From NCBI GenBank assembly GCA_947683425.1, contig CANTUQ010000073.1, positions 3,878,501 through 3,942,500 on the forward strand: a stretch of 64,000 nt of DNA. Direction: 5' to 3'. How positions within the stretch are numbered: the stretch's first letter is position 1; the number at the start of each line of letters is the position of its first letter. The notes under the pieces were generated by a model, which worked only from the letters and a program-made list of their open reading frames with translations, ran no database searches and was not told the origin of the DNA. Origin of the DNA: Excoecaria cochinchinensis. Lineage: Eukaryota; Streptophyta; Magnoliopsida; Malpighiales; Euphorbiaceae. Positions 49,788 through 62,913 of the stretch are shown piece after piece. The position numbers and the translations under genes are program-made.

Positions 49788-52700
49788 ATGGCACCAATGG
49801 CCATCTCTACTTCGAATCTTTACTTGCTAACTTCAAACAGTATTTGCAGGGAAAGATCATTCTTCATTTTGAATCCAGAAACGGTGCACTTTAGAACCAG
49901 GACTATTGCCCAATTCAAATTCCATTTCCCTCTAATTTATCAAAGAATCAGATACCGCAGCTTTAAATTTCCGTATTCAGAGTTAGCTGATCAAATCTGT
50001 GAATCTCGGGATAGTAGAAATAGCAAGAATGTGAAATTCTTGGACAATTTTGAAAATTTTATTAGCTATATAAGCTCGGTTTTGCCCGGCGGCCATTGGT
50101 GGATTTTGAGTGATTCTGAGGAAGGAGAAATTAGGGAAAGGAATTCAATTACAGTAAGGGAAGCTCTGCTTCGAATGTGGAAGTTGCTTGGAAATGATCA
50201 ATGGATTATGTTTGTGGCATTTGCTTCCTTAAGTATAGCTGCGATTTCGGAGATAACGATGCCGCGTATATTGGCAGCGTCTATATTCTCTGCAGAGAAT
50301 GGGGAGGCCATGGCTTTCTCTAAGAATGCATATTTGCTGGGTATGTTGTGCTTGATTTCTGGAATTAGCAGTGGCTTTCGAAGTGGGTGTTTTGCCATTG
50401 CAAATATTATCCTGGTGAGAAACCCAAGTTTTGATTTCTCTGGAATAAGACATAATTTCCCACTCAAATCCTCCTAAAAACCCTCTTGCACTTTATTACT
50501 TTTCGCTAAAATGGAACTTAATATGCTTGTAAACTTTTCAGAGTTGAACTTAGTGATCTTTCAAACTTGTAAAGGTCCAAAACATAAACAGGTGTGATTT
50601 TTGTGGACAAGTGGAGGAGAAATTTGTATCAAGCAAAATTTTTTCTAAGGAATTCTAGGCTTTTTCAACTTTGAGTTTATATTTTGGTGTTTTCTGCCCT
50701 TTGTAGCTATAGTTTAACATATATTCATTTCAATATCTTTTTTTTTTTTTTGTGGTTTTCATGGAGGAAATGTGTGACTGCAGGTTAAGCGTTTCAGGGA
50801 AGCTCTGTATTCGGCTCTTATCTATCAGGTTTGTGTTCCATTTAGGTTCTTATATCCTGGATTTTTCTGATGATAATTTTCTTTTATTCAGGAAGTAAGC
50901 TTCTTTGACACAGAAAAAGTTGGTGGCTTGACTAGCAGGCTGGGATCAGATTGTCAACAAATTTCAAATGTTATTGGAAAGAATATCCATTTGATAATAC
51001 GCAACAGCCTTCAGGTTTTAGTTTTTATTTGTCTGATACCATCCTTTATTTGATGATTCTTTAATTCTATATTCTAAAGTGTCGGTTTAATTTCTCAAAT
51101 GCTCAGGGTACAGGTGCTTTGATCAATTTGTTGTGTTTATCTTGGCCTCTTGCACTGTCATCAATTTTCGTATGCTCCATTTTGGCTGCAGTCTTTCTAG
51201 TTTATGGCCGGTTAGTTTATGTACCCTCTCCCACAATAATTTGGTTAATAGGTCATACACTCCATCTTAAGTTCAATAGAGAATGTAGTATAGCGATCAT
51301 TCTTGATTTTTAGTCCAGGTATTCTAATGTCTATAATTTTCACCCTTTCCTATTGAGGTTTTCCTTTTCCTATGATTTATTTGTTAGGAGGACTTGCTTG
51401 GAATCTGACAATTTGCTTTATTTTGTATAAATAAAAGCTGTTAAAACGATTTCTTAGTTCTTCAAATTTAAATACAAGCTTTATCTTTTGTTCCTTTCTT
51501 CATCTAAGTTGTAGTGTCTTGTGATTTTCTTTCCTAAAATTTTGCAAATAGACTCTGTCCATCCAAGTCCTTTGTCTGGATCTTTTCTACTTTCTCAGGG
51601 AAAAGAATCTTGAAACCATTGTTGTTTCATATTGAGAGTGGACTATATGCCCTTTTTAGTTGTCTGGAGATGATAAAGTTCTTGATTGTGTCATTTCATT
51701 AAGCCATTCTCTTTTCATAGGTATCAGAAGATGGCTGCCAAGTTGGCTCAAGATTTTACTGCTTATTCCAATGAGGTAGAAACCATAAGTTTGTTTAAGT
51801 TGCTCTGGGATTATGGCATATGGTTTATATCTTATTTTATTTATCTGTTTCCATTTGATTAGGCTGCAGAAGAGGCAATTTCCTTGATCAGAACAGTCCG
51901 GATTTATGGAACAGAGAGAAAAGAACTCGGAAGGCAATAATTACCACCAGTAACAAACTAGTAAATCCATTAGTTATCTTTCATTAATTGGAATAATGTT
52001 TTGTGTGATGTATTGTGCGGAACAGAGTGATGTATTGCAATTATTGGAATCCTAAATAGACACATTAAAATCCCAATTATTCTTTATAGCAAAACTCAAA
52101 TGATAGATCTTGTATGGTGGTAGGTACAAGCATTGGCTGGAGAAGATAGCTTTTATTAGTTTCCGAGAAAGTGTAGCATATGGATTCTGGAATATGAGTT
52201 TCCACACCCTTTATCGCTCAACTCAGGTTTGGGTCGTTTCAACTTGTTTTAAAACAGTAATATAGGCAATCTCTTTCAGCGTTCAGATTTTTTCTCATAA
52301 GTTTCAGTATCGTAAAAAAAAAAAAAATAACAGGAGTGAGGTAGTGTATAACATGATTATATTGTAATAATTATGACAAATATTGAAAGCATTTCTTTCT
52401 TCTTGTATCTTACAAATGAATTTTAAAGAAAATGCCTAACTATCTTGTTTGCATTAGGGGAGAGTTCTGGAATAGAATTTGGATCATCATTGGGTCACTC
52501 TGCATGAGAATGTAGTTTAAAGGGTTTCTCTCTATTTGGAAGCACCTTTGTAAAGCTCTTTTACTATACAGTTCTGCTGTAAAATTAGGTTTCCTGGATT
52601 CAGGATCCCAGTGTGCCATCACTTCAATTTCCTCACTTGGGTAACAGGTAGATGTTAGGAAGCTTCAGACACACGTCACAAGTTGAATTTTCATACAGAT

Positions 52701-55700
52701 AATGCAGGCTATTTTGTTCCTTGATGGCTTCAAAGATGGTGATTGTGTTGAGCTTGATGCACTATAATTTTACCTTTATTTTGTCAAAAAATAAATAAAT
52801 AAATTGTGAATATGATCCTGATAGGCTGCTATGTTGCATGTAATTTAACTTTTATGCTCTCCCTGATAAAACAAGTAAAAACTCCCTGCAAATTATGTGA
52901 ATCCTAGAAAAACACATTATATTAAAGGGTGTAAGTTCACAATTTAGAAAAGGCATATGTTTGTTGACTGCATAAATGAATTACCTGGTGATTCATTATT
53001 GATCATTAGCATTAGCCTTTACAAATCTGTTCCAGTGACAAACACCACTTTTGGGTCTATTCAGTGCATGTGAGAGCCAATGTCACAGCTAATGCCATGC
53101 TACATTAAATTTTATAGGTTGTTGCACTGATATTCGGAGCAATGTCTATTATGAATGGACACGTTTCAACCGAGCAACTCACAAAGTACATATTATACTG
53201 TGAGTGGTTAATTTATGCAACCTGGAGGATGGTGGACAATATATCATCATTGCTTCAGGCCATTGGAGCAAGTGAAATTGTTTTTCAGTTAATGCAACTC
53301 TCACCTAGTGACCAATTCTTGTCCAAAGGTAAGTCATATCCAGCAGTGGTTCAAGGAAAATTGACCCAATTACCCTTCGGGTATATGAACCTTTATAATG
53401 ATTTTTATTTTGGATTCATTATGTTGAATGCTTTGGAGGTGAAGCTTTTGGTTTAACTCATACTAATTACCTTTACTAAATCTGCTACCTAAGATTGCCT
53501 AAACAAGCAATTCAGAAAAGTCGATATACGTTTTGTAAGTGATACTGAATGTGGAAAGTGATTTCTGATAATGGTGTTGGACATAATGAAAAGTTTTCCG
53601 GAATCTGGTGTGCATGAATTTTTGCTTTTTGTACCCATAGTAATTTTGGAGTCTCAGTGCCAAGGCATTTTGCCAATCAATCTGGATTTAGAATCAGAAA
53701 TCCATTGGTTGCATTATCAAATATTTGTTTCAAAAATTTGTATCTTCTTTGGTTTATATTCAAGTAACATTCTTGCTTCAGCTTACAAAAAGATCAAAAA
53801 GCAACATTTCTGCCTCATCCCATTTTACAGGTGCAAAATTGCGAAGACTAATAGGAGAAGTCTGTTTTGTAGATGTATCTTTTCACTATCCTTCAAGACC
53901 AACAGTAAGTGACATGTCTTTAAAATTGCAATTTGCATACTTAAATGTAAGCAATCTGGCTGAGTGAGCACAGCTAGGGGTGAGCAAATTTCGGTTCAAA
54001 CCAAAAAACCGAACCAAACCGATTGATTTTTTAATTTGGTTCGATTTTTCGGTTCGGTTTCAAAAATACACCAATTTTGGTTATTTTGGTTTGATTCGGT
54101 TTTGAAAGACAAAAATCGAAAAAAATCAAACCGACCGAATAATTATTAATATATGTTATTTTTTTCCAATTTTTACAAAAATAAACTTTATTTTTATATT
54201 TTTTAATTCAATTTAAGGGGTTTGAAATCAAATTAAATATATGTACATTTTTTAATTTGGATATTTTTATTTTAGTTTTATGATTTGTAATTTTGTATAA
54301 TTTTTAGATAATTTTTTTAATTATAATTTTAAAATTTCGGTTTTATCGGTTAACCGAACCAACTGAAAATATCGGTTCGGTTTGAGTTCGGTTATTATAT
54401 GATTTCGATTCGGTTTGTCCAAATCCTAATAAATCGATTTTCGGTTATTGAACCGAACCAACCGTTGCACACCCCTAAGCACAGCATGAGTCCTTTGTCG
54501 ATTTATGATCGATGATAAATATCTAAAGTTTGGGACGTTTTTCATTTTAGTTTTATTTACCTCTAAAAATACTTGATGTTCATTTTTATCTTTTCAGTCA
54601 AATCGGTGATATTCATTTACTTTTGTTACTCTTTTGTTCATTTCAGAAGAAATTAGTGACCATTGATCTGGCTGTCAACTTGAAAAGAGCAACAGAGCAC
54701 TCAAGAAATAGAAATAATATTTATTGGTTATTTCATAAATCTCTTTAGAACTACATGCTCATATTTTAAACCGATCTACTCTCACAGAAATGATCGCGTA
54801 GCAGTCCTTAGTCCTTAGATACCTGATTTATCTCGTGTACTGTACATATGTGACCTAAACTTCTCATATTGACCTAGGTATTTATCAGAAATTTGTTGCA
54901 GTTTTGTATTCATATCCTTGCTTCAGTTGTCATGGATTTGCAAATTTTTCCTCAGCAAACACTTTCTGCATGATTAGAAATAAGCAAAGAAATCATAGCC
55001 TTTGTAGAGGCCTTTGAGTGTAACTTCATATAATATATGACTTCCTTAATCTTTACACTGTTCCTAGGCCTCCCCCTTCCTCATAATGAAGGCAATATAA
55101 GTTTTGGCCTTCCTGTATTGTTTGCTCCAAGTCCTCTTGTCTTTTACATGGTATTTGGAAATTCCAAAAATACAAGAATTCAATTCAATTGATTCTTTTT
55201 GGTAGAATATCTTACAGAAAAAGTATACAAGTTGATGGAATTCGATCTTTTACGGTAGAAAAAAAAAAAAAAAGAAATTTTGGAAGAAATAAATCCATGC
55301 CAAAAGTGGCGTGATTTTTCAAGAATTCAATTCAGTGAATTAGTTGTACATTAAGAGGTGAAAGTACCTCTATATAAATAATTTTACATCATAATGTAGG
55401 AAATTAGTGGAACTTATGTATTTTCTTAATTCGTTCGAACAGTATACTCTAATAATGAGTTCTCGCATAAGAATTTATTTTCAACAAATGAACTCTTATC
55501 ACAAAATTATTTCTTCTAGATTCTTTTACCATAACTGAACCAACTCCAGCATAAAAATTTATTAGGATTCAAAACTTACTCTTGAATTTGGATAGGTACC
55601 TGTTCTAGAGCATATTAACCTTTCTGTAGCAGCAGATGAAGTGGTTGCACTGGTAAAAATGTTTATCCTATTTTATTTAATTAATTTATGCTATCCCAAG

Positions 55701-57433
55701 GTATAAAGATTGACTGATCATCTCTATTTTGGAAGGTTGGACTCAGTGGAAGTGGAAAAACCACGCTAGTTAATCTCTTGCTTCGTCTTTATGAGCCAAC
55801 TAACGGTCAGGTAAACACAGTAATGCCATCTCACTTTGACACTCCTCAGTTTTAGTAAAATAATCATATAGGATACTTATTTGATGTATGTTTGACATTG
55901 CTTTTGCTTTCATTCAGTTAATTTTTCTGATCGACTCAAAAAGTGAATTAAATATTGCAATTGTTATCTCTTTTCTTGAATGCTTTAAATTGTTACGTGT
56001 AACTTCTGCAAGAAATGAATATACTATTTTTTTTTCTCTGTAATATTGGAAAGCTATTGAGAAGATCTTTGTGCTGCAATTGTTGAAGAATTTGATGCCC
56101 TCATCAAAGTAGAAGAAAAATAAATGACGGCTCGTCCATAAAACTGAAATACTGTAATGTGGGTAAAAATCTTCAGAAACGGCAGGAGAATGCCACATAG
56201 CTCAACTGCAACTTTAATTTGAACCATTATGTCCAATATTTGCGTAATTAGCACCAGATGTGCTAGTGCAGTCTTGGACTATTACAGAGAAAATCTTTAT
56301 CGTTTTTTCCTTATCAAGCACAAGTATTCGGTTACAATGTTTTGTCCTTGAGCACTGTTTTTTGCTAGTTCAATCTTCTTTGAATTTCAGATCTCTGTCG
56401 ATGGCCATCCTCTCCCGGAGTTGGATATGAGGTGGCTCAAAGAAAATATAGGATATGTTGGACAGGTTGGACTATTTAGTTTGTAACACTTTCAAGTAGC
56501 CATGATACTAAAAGTTATGATTCTAAGCAGGAGCCAGAGCTCTTCCGCTCTGATGTAAAGTCAAACATCACATATGGGTGCCACTGTGACTTTAAGCTGG
56601 AAGACATTGAACGTGCTGCAAAGCTGGCCAATGCTCATGAATTTATTTCTTCTCTTCCTGATGGTTATGAAACATTGGTGGATAATGTTTTTTTAAGTGG
56701 TGGACAAAAGCAGCGAATTGCTATTGCTAGAGCCATCCTCCGAAACCCTGTTATTCTGATACTTGATGAAGCTACCAGTGCTCTGGATCCAGAAAGTGAA
56801 CACTATGTCAATGTAAGGTTTATTTGGAGTTATATTTTGGAGATAGAAACTCTCCATGTATAAAGTTGAGTGACTATGCAGTCTCACTAATATGATGTGC
56901 TGTTACATATATAGGGGCTTCTTCGTGCGTTTAAAAATCAGGATGAGGCGAAGAGAACTGTCATTGTTATAGCACATAGGTCTTTGCTCTCCCCACTTTT
57001 TAATTTGTTTGTTCGTAGTTGTGAGATTGTAATCTTTTTTTCTTTCATTTGGGGCCAAATTTTGCAGGCTATCTACAATAAAAGATGCTGATAGGATTAT
57101 AGTAATGGATGGCGGTCGAATTGTGGAGGTAAGCTTATTCATTCAGGCTGATCAATGTAGCCAAGGTATTATTGCCCTTGTGAAATACACATTTCAGGAG
57201 CATACATGAAACTGGAAAATGTATTATTTTTGGTCCATAGAGACATACATTTTGCATTACATGCTTAGGCAAAGGATTTATGACTATGTTTAGTGGCTTT
57301 TACTACACGAATTATCATGTATAACTTTATGTGTAATTTTGGGTGCCTGCAGATAGGTAACCACGAAGAGCTCTTAGACAAAAATGGGTTGTATTCACAT
57401 TTAATCAAACTCCAAGCAGATTCCTTGGCTTGA
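49788..57433 (+). CDS. ABCB26: Half-size plastid ABC transporter, ABCB26/TAP1 type, 702 aa, 16 coding exons
   Basis: Coding exons: 49788-50414, 50784-50828, 50892-51014, 51107-51210, 51721-51775, 51863-51933, 52124-52226, 53118-53328, 53831-53904, 55596-55652, 55736-55810, 56391-56465, 56531-56812, 56915-56979, 57068-57128, 57353-57433. Residues 1 to about 60 are Ser/Arg/Phe-rich with few acids, like a transit peptide. The membrane domain spans about 130-440 (WIMFVAFASLSIAAISEI, LALSSIFVCSILAAVFLVYG). The nucleotide-binding domain has Walker A GLSGSGKTT (492-500), Q-loop GYVGQ (536-540), signature LSGGQ (595-599), Walker B VILILDEATSALD (D619, E620) and H-loop histidine 655, all intact. One TMD plus one NBD means it works as a dimer. 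Length equals Arabidopsis ABCB26 (about 700 aa), a chloroplast half-transporter of uncertain substrate. Intron 6 uses a GC-AG pair. Confidence 0.93.
53975..54477. mobile_element. hAT-type MITE in intron 9 of ABCB26
   Basis: The ends TAGGGGTGAGCAAA and TGCACACCCCTA are inverted with respect to each other and flanked by a perfect 8-bp duplication AGCACAGC (53967-53974 and 54478-54485). The 503-bp interior is A/T-rich with repeated CGGTTCGGTT and AACCGAACC words at both sides, giving imperfect dyad symmetry. It has no coding capacity. The splice sites of the intron (53905-55595) are untouched. Confidence 0.9.
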
Positions 57434-58489
57434 TGATGCAAGACTTGGCTTTTGGACTAACCAATAGTAATCCAGAAGCCAGAATTACTCAACATGACTT
57501 CAAGTAAGATGTTTTTCATGCAATTAATACTTCACATCAGTATAAAAGCAAAATATGGGTAGGTAACCATAGCATATAGATCAATTTTTCTAGTCTAGGC
57601 ATTGAAATGGGAACAGAAATCTATATCATTTCATTATATTTTTTGACATGTTTTGTTATTAGCTATATGATAAACTGGAAAGGAGACTGAAAAAGGAAAG
57701 CTCTTTTAGGTAAGATTGAAGATCTCAAGATCTCCGTGGAGAAGTCACCAGGTTGAGGAACTTGCTGGTGAGGAAGGCCTTTAACTTCACTTTTTTCCTT
57801 TCTGGTACATCTCTTTTTTAGTATTGGTAACTGATGATACTGGCTTCTCATTGCACCTTTAATTTCTTTCCCTGTCTCGAGCTCCTTGGAGCTTTTCTCT
57901 TCCTTCTCCTTTTTCTCCATGGCTAGCTAGCTATATGCTCCTGAGAATCAGTTGAAGCATTTCTTGCAGGATACATTCAGGTTAGGTATAGTGTAACTGA
58001 AGAGCAATTAGCTTTTGTTCAGTGCTAACCTATTTATGATGTTATGATTTAGTTTTTTTGAAAAAAGAAAAAATGATGAATGGTGCAAATCATTGTTGCC
58101 AAGTGCAACATTTGTAGAGTTGATGCAGGTAATAGTGCTACGTGTTTCATGTTGTTTCTTTCCGATGTATTACTCGTGTCACTTGCCTAAAAGATTACAT
58201 GATGCACGTATAATAATTATTTTGTTATACTATACATTATAACCAAATGCCTCAATGAATACTGAACCAATCAGCTGAGTCACCAGCCGATTTTTTTTTC
58301 AGATATACTTGAAGCAGGAGCTTGCTACAAAAAAATTTGCTATGTGGCCAATGAATAGCGAAGTTGTTGTGTGACTTGAAACAATATCCATAAATCCTGA
58401 AATGGCAAGCCTTAATCTTACTCTTGCCACTATTGTTTATCCCTCAATCTATTCAAAAAAGCCAGAAACCCAGATTAGTATATGATGAC
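57434..58489. other. 3' flank of ABCB26 up to the Tat-type element
   Basis: This should hold the 3' untranslated region and terminator of ABCB26. A minus-strand open frame at 57663-57920 is Lys/Glu-rich and has no family; it is probably a chance frame. No element with clear ends is seen. The right border depends on where the LTR of the next element ends, which I could not fix. Confidence 0.45.
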
Positions 58490-59044
58490 AATGAAAATTT
58501 TCATAGCACCTTTCTGGCTAAATCACCTGAAAACACGAATAAATCGATGGATATCCAACAAGAAAAACTCCGACGATCAAGTTAGTGATCTTTTTTGTAA
58601 AGGGAATAGACTGAAAGAAGATTATTTTTTTATCTAGACTTCCCCAAAATGTACCTTTCTCCTTCCTTTTATAGGATCTTTTGCTTGATTTATAACAGCT
58701 GCTTTTATGATGAGGTTTTAATATGTAACGACTGTCCTCATGATAAGACTTTAATGTGCAACGGTTGTCCTCATGATGAGACTTTAATGAGTAACGACTG
58801 TCTTCATGATGGAAATCGAGCTATCCATATTTTTTGAGCCGTTGTTGAGAGATTCCTGGGCAGTTCAGTAACTATACTTAAAAGCATGATAATTGTCAAA
58901 CCCGTTGAATGGATGGCCTCGGGGAACTCATGCTTTTCTAGGTTTTGAATTATGCAGAGCTGTTTATTGAGGGATTTCAGTCAGCTCGACTTTCCGGGCC
59001 TACAAGCATGATGGGCCGACCTCCTAAAGAGTGTTCGGCTATCA
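58490..59044 (-). repeat. 3' LTR of the Tat-type element (outer border uncertain)
   Basis: The polypurine-tract side is clear: on the minus strand the LTR begins TGATAGCCGAACACTC at 59044. A TATA box (TATAAAAGG, minus strand, 58665-58673) lies inside, followed by a leader. Three degenerate tandem units of about 36 bp containing CTCATCATGAGGACA-type words occupy about 58700-58815, just upstream of the TATA box in element orientation, where enhancer-like repeats are common. The outer end was set near 58490 only by the loss of LTR-like character, because the partner LTR is not in the window. Confidence 0.65.
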
Positions 59045-59520
59045 TAAGTCCCCCCCCAGGTGGATGACATTTATGTCATTTGGGTGGTCAATCAGAACTT
59101 AGACAACAACTGTCAGGCGCGTGAGGCAGGAAAGGCGGAAAAGACAATGCCTCGTATCCCGCGAAGTGACGGCTAAGGCCTTCCACTGCCATCACTATGG
59201 CACTTGGATAACTGCGCTTGCCTTAATGGCTCCTGACACTGCCTCTCAACATTTGCCACCTGTCTCCTGATTATTAGCGTGCTCTGCCTATAAATGCCAT
59301 TCCATTTTAGGGATTTCGCTTCTCTTTCACGTGTTCGTCCCCAATTTCACTGTTCATCTTCTCTCGCTTTTCATCGTTTCTGCCCTCTCGTTCCTGGTTT
59401 GCTGCTCTTCACCGGCGATCGTCCTCAGGCGCTTCCCGATCTAGCTTCACCCAGATTTACTTTCGAAGACATCTTCCCGAAATTTTCAGGTTTGTACATT
59501 TTCTCTCATATTCTTCTATC

Positions 59521-61354
59521 ATGAGTGCCTCTGAGAGCTCTACCGAAAGGATAGGGTAGAAAAAGGGCTTACTGCTCAGAGTCCCCCCAACTCTCCCTGC
59601 ACCAGCCAATGACGACAGGAAGGGAGAAGAGAACTACGAAGGCTTCTCCGAGTAGGGAGCATAAGCTCTGCCCTGACATCCAGTGATATGGGCGCGCTGA
59701 GAGAAAAGCTTGGCATTCCTTATCAGTACAGAGTGCACGCCGCCGGTGCCTCTCTTAGGGCCAACGCTAAGTTTAAAGGGAAGAAAACCATAATTGTATA
59801 CGAAGTCGGAGTGAATCTTCCATTGACTGCCTTCGAGTTAGAATTTCTGAATTACTACGACATGACGATTAGCCAACTGCATCCCAATGCCTGGCGCACT
59901 CTCTCAGCGCTGCAGATATGGTCTGTCGAGCATGACATAGACCTTACCATCAGACTCTTCCAAGCTACTCACAACGTCGGGCTCCGAGCTAACGGGGAAG
60001 ATCATAACTACATACAATCTCGGCCCGGGTACGGGGTGTTTGCCGGGAATCCTGAGTCACTAAAGAAGTGGAAGGACCGGTTCTTCGTTATAGAGAGTGA
60101 AATAGACTTCCCCTTCTGAACTCACTGGGGTTGGTTTGTAAATAGGAACGACAATCCTCTGATGCTCAGTGATGATGAGGAGCGAGCCCTGGCTCGGTGG
60201 AGGGAGCTGGTCAAGGAGAAGGTTGATATAAACTTGCAACTCCAGTGCGACATACCTCCACCACCTCGGAGACCGAGCTCCACCAGAAAGAGTAAACTTT
60301 ACTTCTTTTCCTTGAGTTCATATTTGTTTCTTATTGCTTGCTTTTTTGCAGCTATGAAGAGAAACTCTAATCCGAGCGTAGCCGAATTAATAAGAGCCAA
60401 GAGGCAAAAATCTAGAGGAGGCCCCTCTGCTGCCGTCCCGAACGAAGGTTCTCCAGCTACTGCTGCCCCGATCTCAAGCACTCCAACCCGGAGTCCTCTG
60501 TCCATGGCACCACCGGTGTCCCCGATAATGGTGCCTGACGGCTCTCCCCTGCCTTCGACCTCTGCCAAACACCCCTGCCCAGGCAGAGAAAAAATATCTG
60601 TTCCTGATCCGAGGTCGTGGACTGAGGAATTGAAGTCTTTGACTGATAATGCTCGACATTTCTGGCAGCGACAAGGGAGATGTTGGTCTAAAGACAACCC
60701 GGATTTTAATACTTTCACTCACCTGATGTTGTGTGTCCCTGCCGAGACCACCCCACTGCTGCAGCTTAGTGCCGAGCAACTGAGTCAGGTTATGAAGAGA
60801 CTCGAAGTGGAGGTAAGTTTGTGTCGATGCTCGTTAATTGTTTCGTTGTCAGTTTTTTTAACTTATTTTCCCCTTGTGCTTATAGAGCAGCATGGTGATT
60901 GGAGCTGCAATTGGCAAAATGAACAAACTTATCAGCCTACGCAACAATGCGAAAAAAGAGGCTTCCCGGCTCCAGCATGAGCTCGGTGAGACGAAGGCGA
61001 AGATGGAGGATGCAGTGAAGCGGGCTCTGGAGGCAGAGCGAAAGATGCTCGCACAGGCGAGCGAAGTTGCTGAGGCTAAGGAAAAAGCTGCGGTGGCCGA
61101 AGCTCGCCTTTCACAGAAGAGAGAAAGGAGGCGAGCTGCCGAATTTAGCTTGGAAAAAAGCCCAACGCGGACAAGAAGTAATGAATAAAGAACGAGCCGA
61201 GTTGTAGCAAAGGTGCTCGGAGCTCGAATATCGGGCGGCAAATATGGCTGCCGACAAGTGTATTTCATTTGGGGGTAAACTGATTCAGTCGGTGAAGGAC
61301 CGGCATCCGGACATGGACTGGTCCTGGCTGGATGAAGTTTACCCTAACGAATAA
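59521..61354 (+). pseudogene. Spliced antisense ORF of the Tat-type element (PF04195-like domain plus coiled coil)
   Basis: The frame starts MSASESSTER at 59521. A one-base deletion and a stop break it near 59558-59610, and it resumes as ALREKLGIPYQYRVHAAGAS and KFKGKKTIIVYEVG up to a stop at 60117. Similarity goes on with DDEERALARWRELVKEKVD. Introns with GT-AG borders appear at about 60291-60350 and 60813-60883. The C-terminal part (SSMVIGAAIGKMNKLISLRN, then a long Ala/Glu/Lys/Arg heptad region) is a coiled coil ending MDWSWLDEVYPNE. A TATA-like TATAAAT lies at 59289-59295. The N-terminal domain is the putative gypsy-type transposon family; its role is unknown. The gene runs opposite to pol within the same element. 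Confidence 0.75.
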
Positions 61355-61535
61355 ACGCTGACCTGCCAATTTCTGAATTGTAATAATCTTTTTTTTTTTT
61401 TTTAAAAAAATAGACTTCTTCCGAACTGGATAATTGTCCTGAGTTTGCATATACTGGCGTGAATGATTTCGAATGTTTAGATAATCACAATCGTAATCGT
61501 GCAAATAACTCACGTATTTAAACAGAATTAATTCA

Positions 61536-61770
61536 AATGCCCTTGGCGATGTTTGCCGAACTGAGCCTTTTTATTGATAATAAGCTATGCTCGAATAACG
61601 ATTTAGCTGTACCCAGCTTACAAAAATTACAAATGTTCGTGGCGATCACGCCGAAATGAGCTGTACCCAGCTTACAAAAATTACAAATGCTCGTGGCGGT
61701 CACGCTGAAATGAGCTTACACAAGTAATGATAATAAGAAATGCTCTTGGCGAACTTTCCGAATTGAGCTT
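61536..61770. repeat. Tandem repeats between the convergent antisense ORF and pol
   Basis: A 54-bp unit beginning GCTGTACCCAGCTTACAAAA occurs twice in tandem from 61606 (61606-61659 and 61660-61713). Looser copies of its second half (AAATGCTC..TGGCGA....CCGAA) occur near 61536 and 61738. The array lies where transcripts of the two opposed genes would end, so it may be an untranslated or terminator-like zone. No coding sense is seen. Confidence 0.65.
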
Positions 61771-61772
61771 GT

Positions 61773-62733
61773 TCACTGAAAATAACGCTTTAGATTGGAG
61801 ATATTCAAAGAATGAGGGAGCAACTTTCCCGAATGGTCCTTCAGCCTATAGGCGGCCCCATTAGCTTCGTGTATTATGTAAGGACCTTCCCAATTTGGGC
61901 TCAGTTTCGACCCCAGACGCCGAGTGAGTGGCAACAACCTTCTTGAGAACAAGCTGTCCAACCCGAAAGGATCGAGCTTTAAGGGTCCGATCATGATACG
62001 ACGATATTCTCTGCTTATATGTCGCTGATTGTAATTGAGCGGACTCCCTAATTTCCTCCAACCGATCCAGGTGGTACAAAAGATTTGCCTTATTCCTCTC
62101 AGCATCATATGAAGAAGTTAGGATGCTCGGAATGCCAATTTCACATGTGATGACAGCTTCTGCCCCGTATGTCAAAGAGAAAGGAGTGAGGCCGGTTGCT
62201 ACTCTTAGGGAAGTTCAATACGCCCAGAGAACATTATTGAGTTCGTCGACCCAAAGATCCTTCGCTACGTCGAGTCTCTTTTTTAAACTGGCTAGAATAG
62301 TTCGGTTTGTGACCTCAGTCATACCGTTGGATTGGGGATGATATACCGAGGTGAAACATAGTTGAATGCTTAAATTCGCACAATAACTTTTGAAGGAAGT
62401 GCAATCAAACTGCTTACCGTTATCAGAGATGATTGTGTGCGGGATCCCGAACCTGGTGACTATAGCATTCTGCACAAATTTTATGACATTTGCCGTAGTA
62501 ATTGTAGCCAAGGGCTCTGCTTCCACACATTTTGTAAAATGATCCACCGCCACTATTAGAAACTTTCTCTGACCGGTAGCCACTGCAAACGGGCCGAGGA
62601 TATCAATCCCCCACTGGGCGAATGGCCATGGGCTATGAATGGGGATTTGCGGGGCAGACCTCTGATGTAATATATTGCCGAACCGTTGGCACTTATCGTA
62701 CTTCTGCACAAGCCCTTTGGCATCTTTTTCCAT
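61773..62733 (-). pseudogene. Ty3/gypsy integrase (Tat type), broken
   Basis: On the minus strand the main frame (62733-62215) holds the zinc-binding end (LVQKYDKCQRFGNILHQRSA), the core DILGPFA with the first aspartate, VAVDHFTKCVEAEP, the second aspartate in IISDNGKQFD, and YHPQSNGMTEVTNRTI with the catalytic glutamate. A single stop after NNVLWAY separates it from the continuation (TYGAEAVITCEIGIPS), and a frameshift near 61930 leads to the C-terminal part (NWEGPYIIHEANGAAYRLKD) ending at 61773. All catalytic residues are present, but the protein is interrupted. Confidence 0.85.
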
Positions 62734-62913
62734 CGTGGGCCAATAGTACTCCTGTATTGAAGCCTTTCTTGCTATTGCCTGTGCACCTTCATGCGCGACA
62801 CAAATGCCTTCATGAATTTCGCGGAGTACGTAATCGCCCTATTCGCTGCTTAAACATAAAGTCCAGGGATGAGAGAATGATCGCCTGTACAACTTATCAT
62901 CCAAAATGGCATA

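Noticed and set aside
57663..57920. 85-codon Lys/Glu-rich frame on the minus strand downstream of ABCB26
   Set aside because: The low-complexity start comes from a CTTCTC-rich tract in the probable 3' flank; no homologue is recognised.
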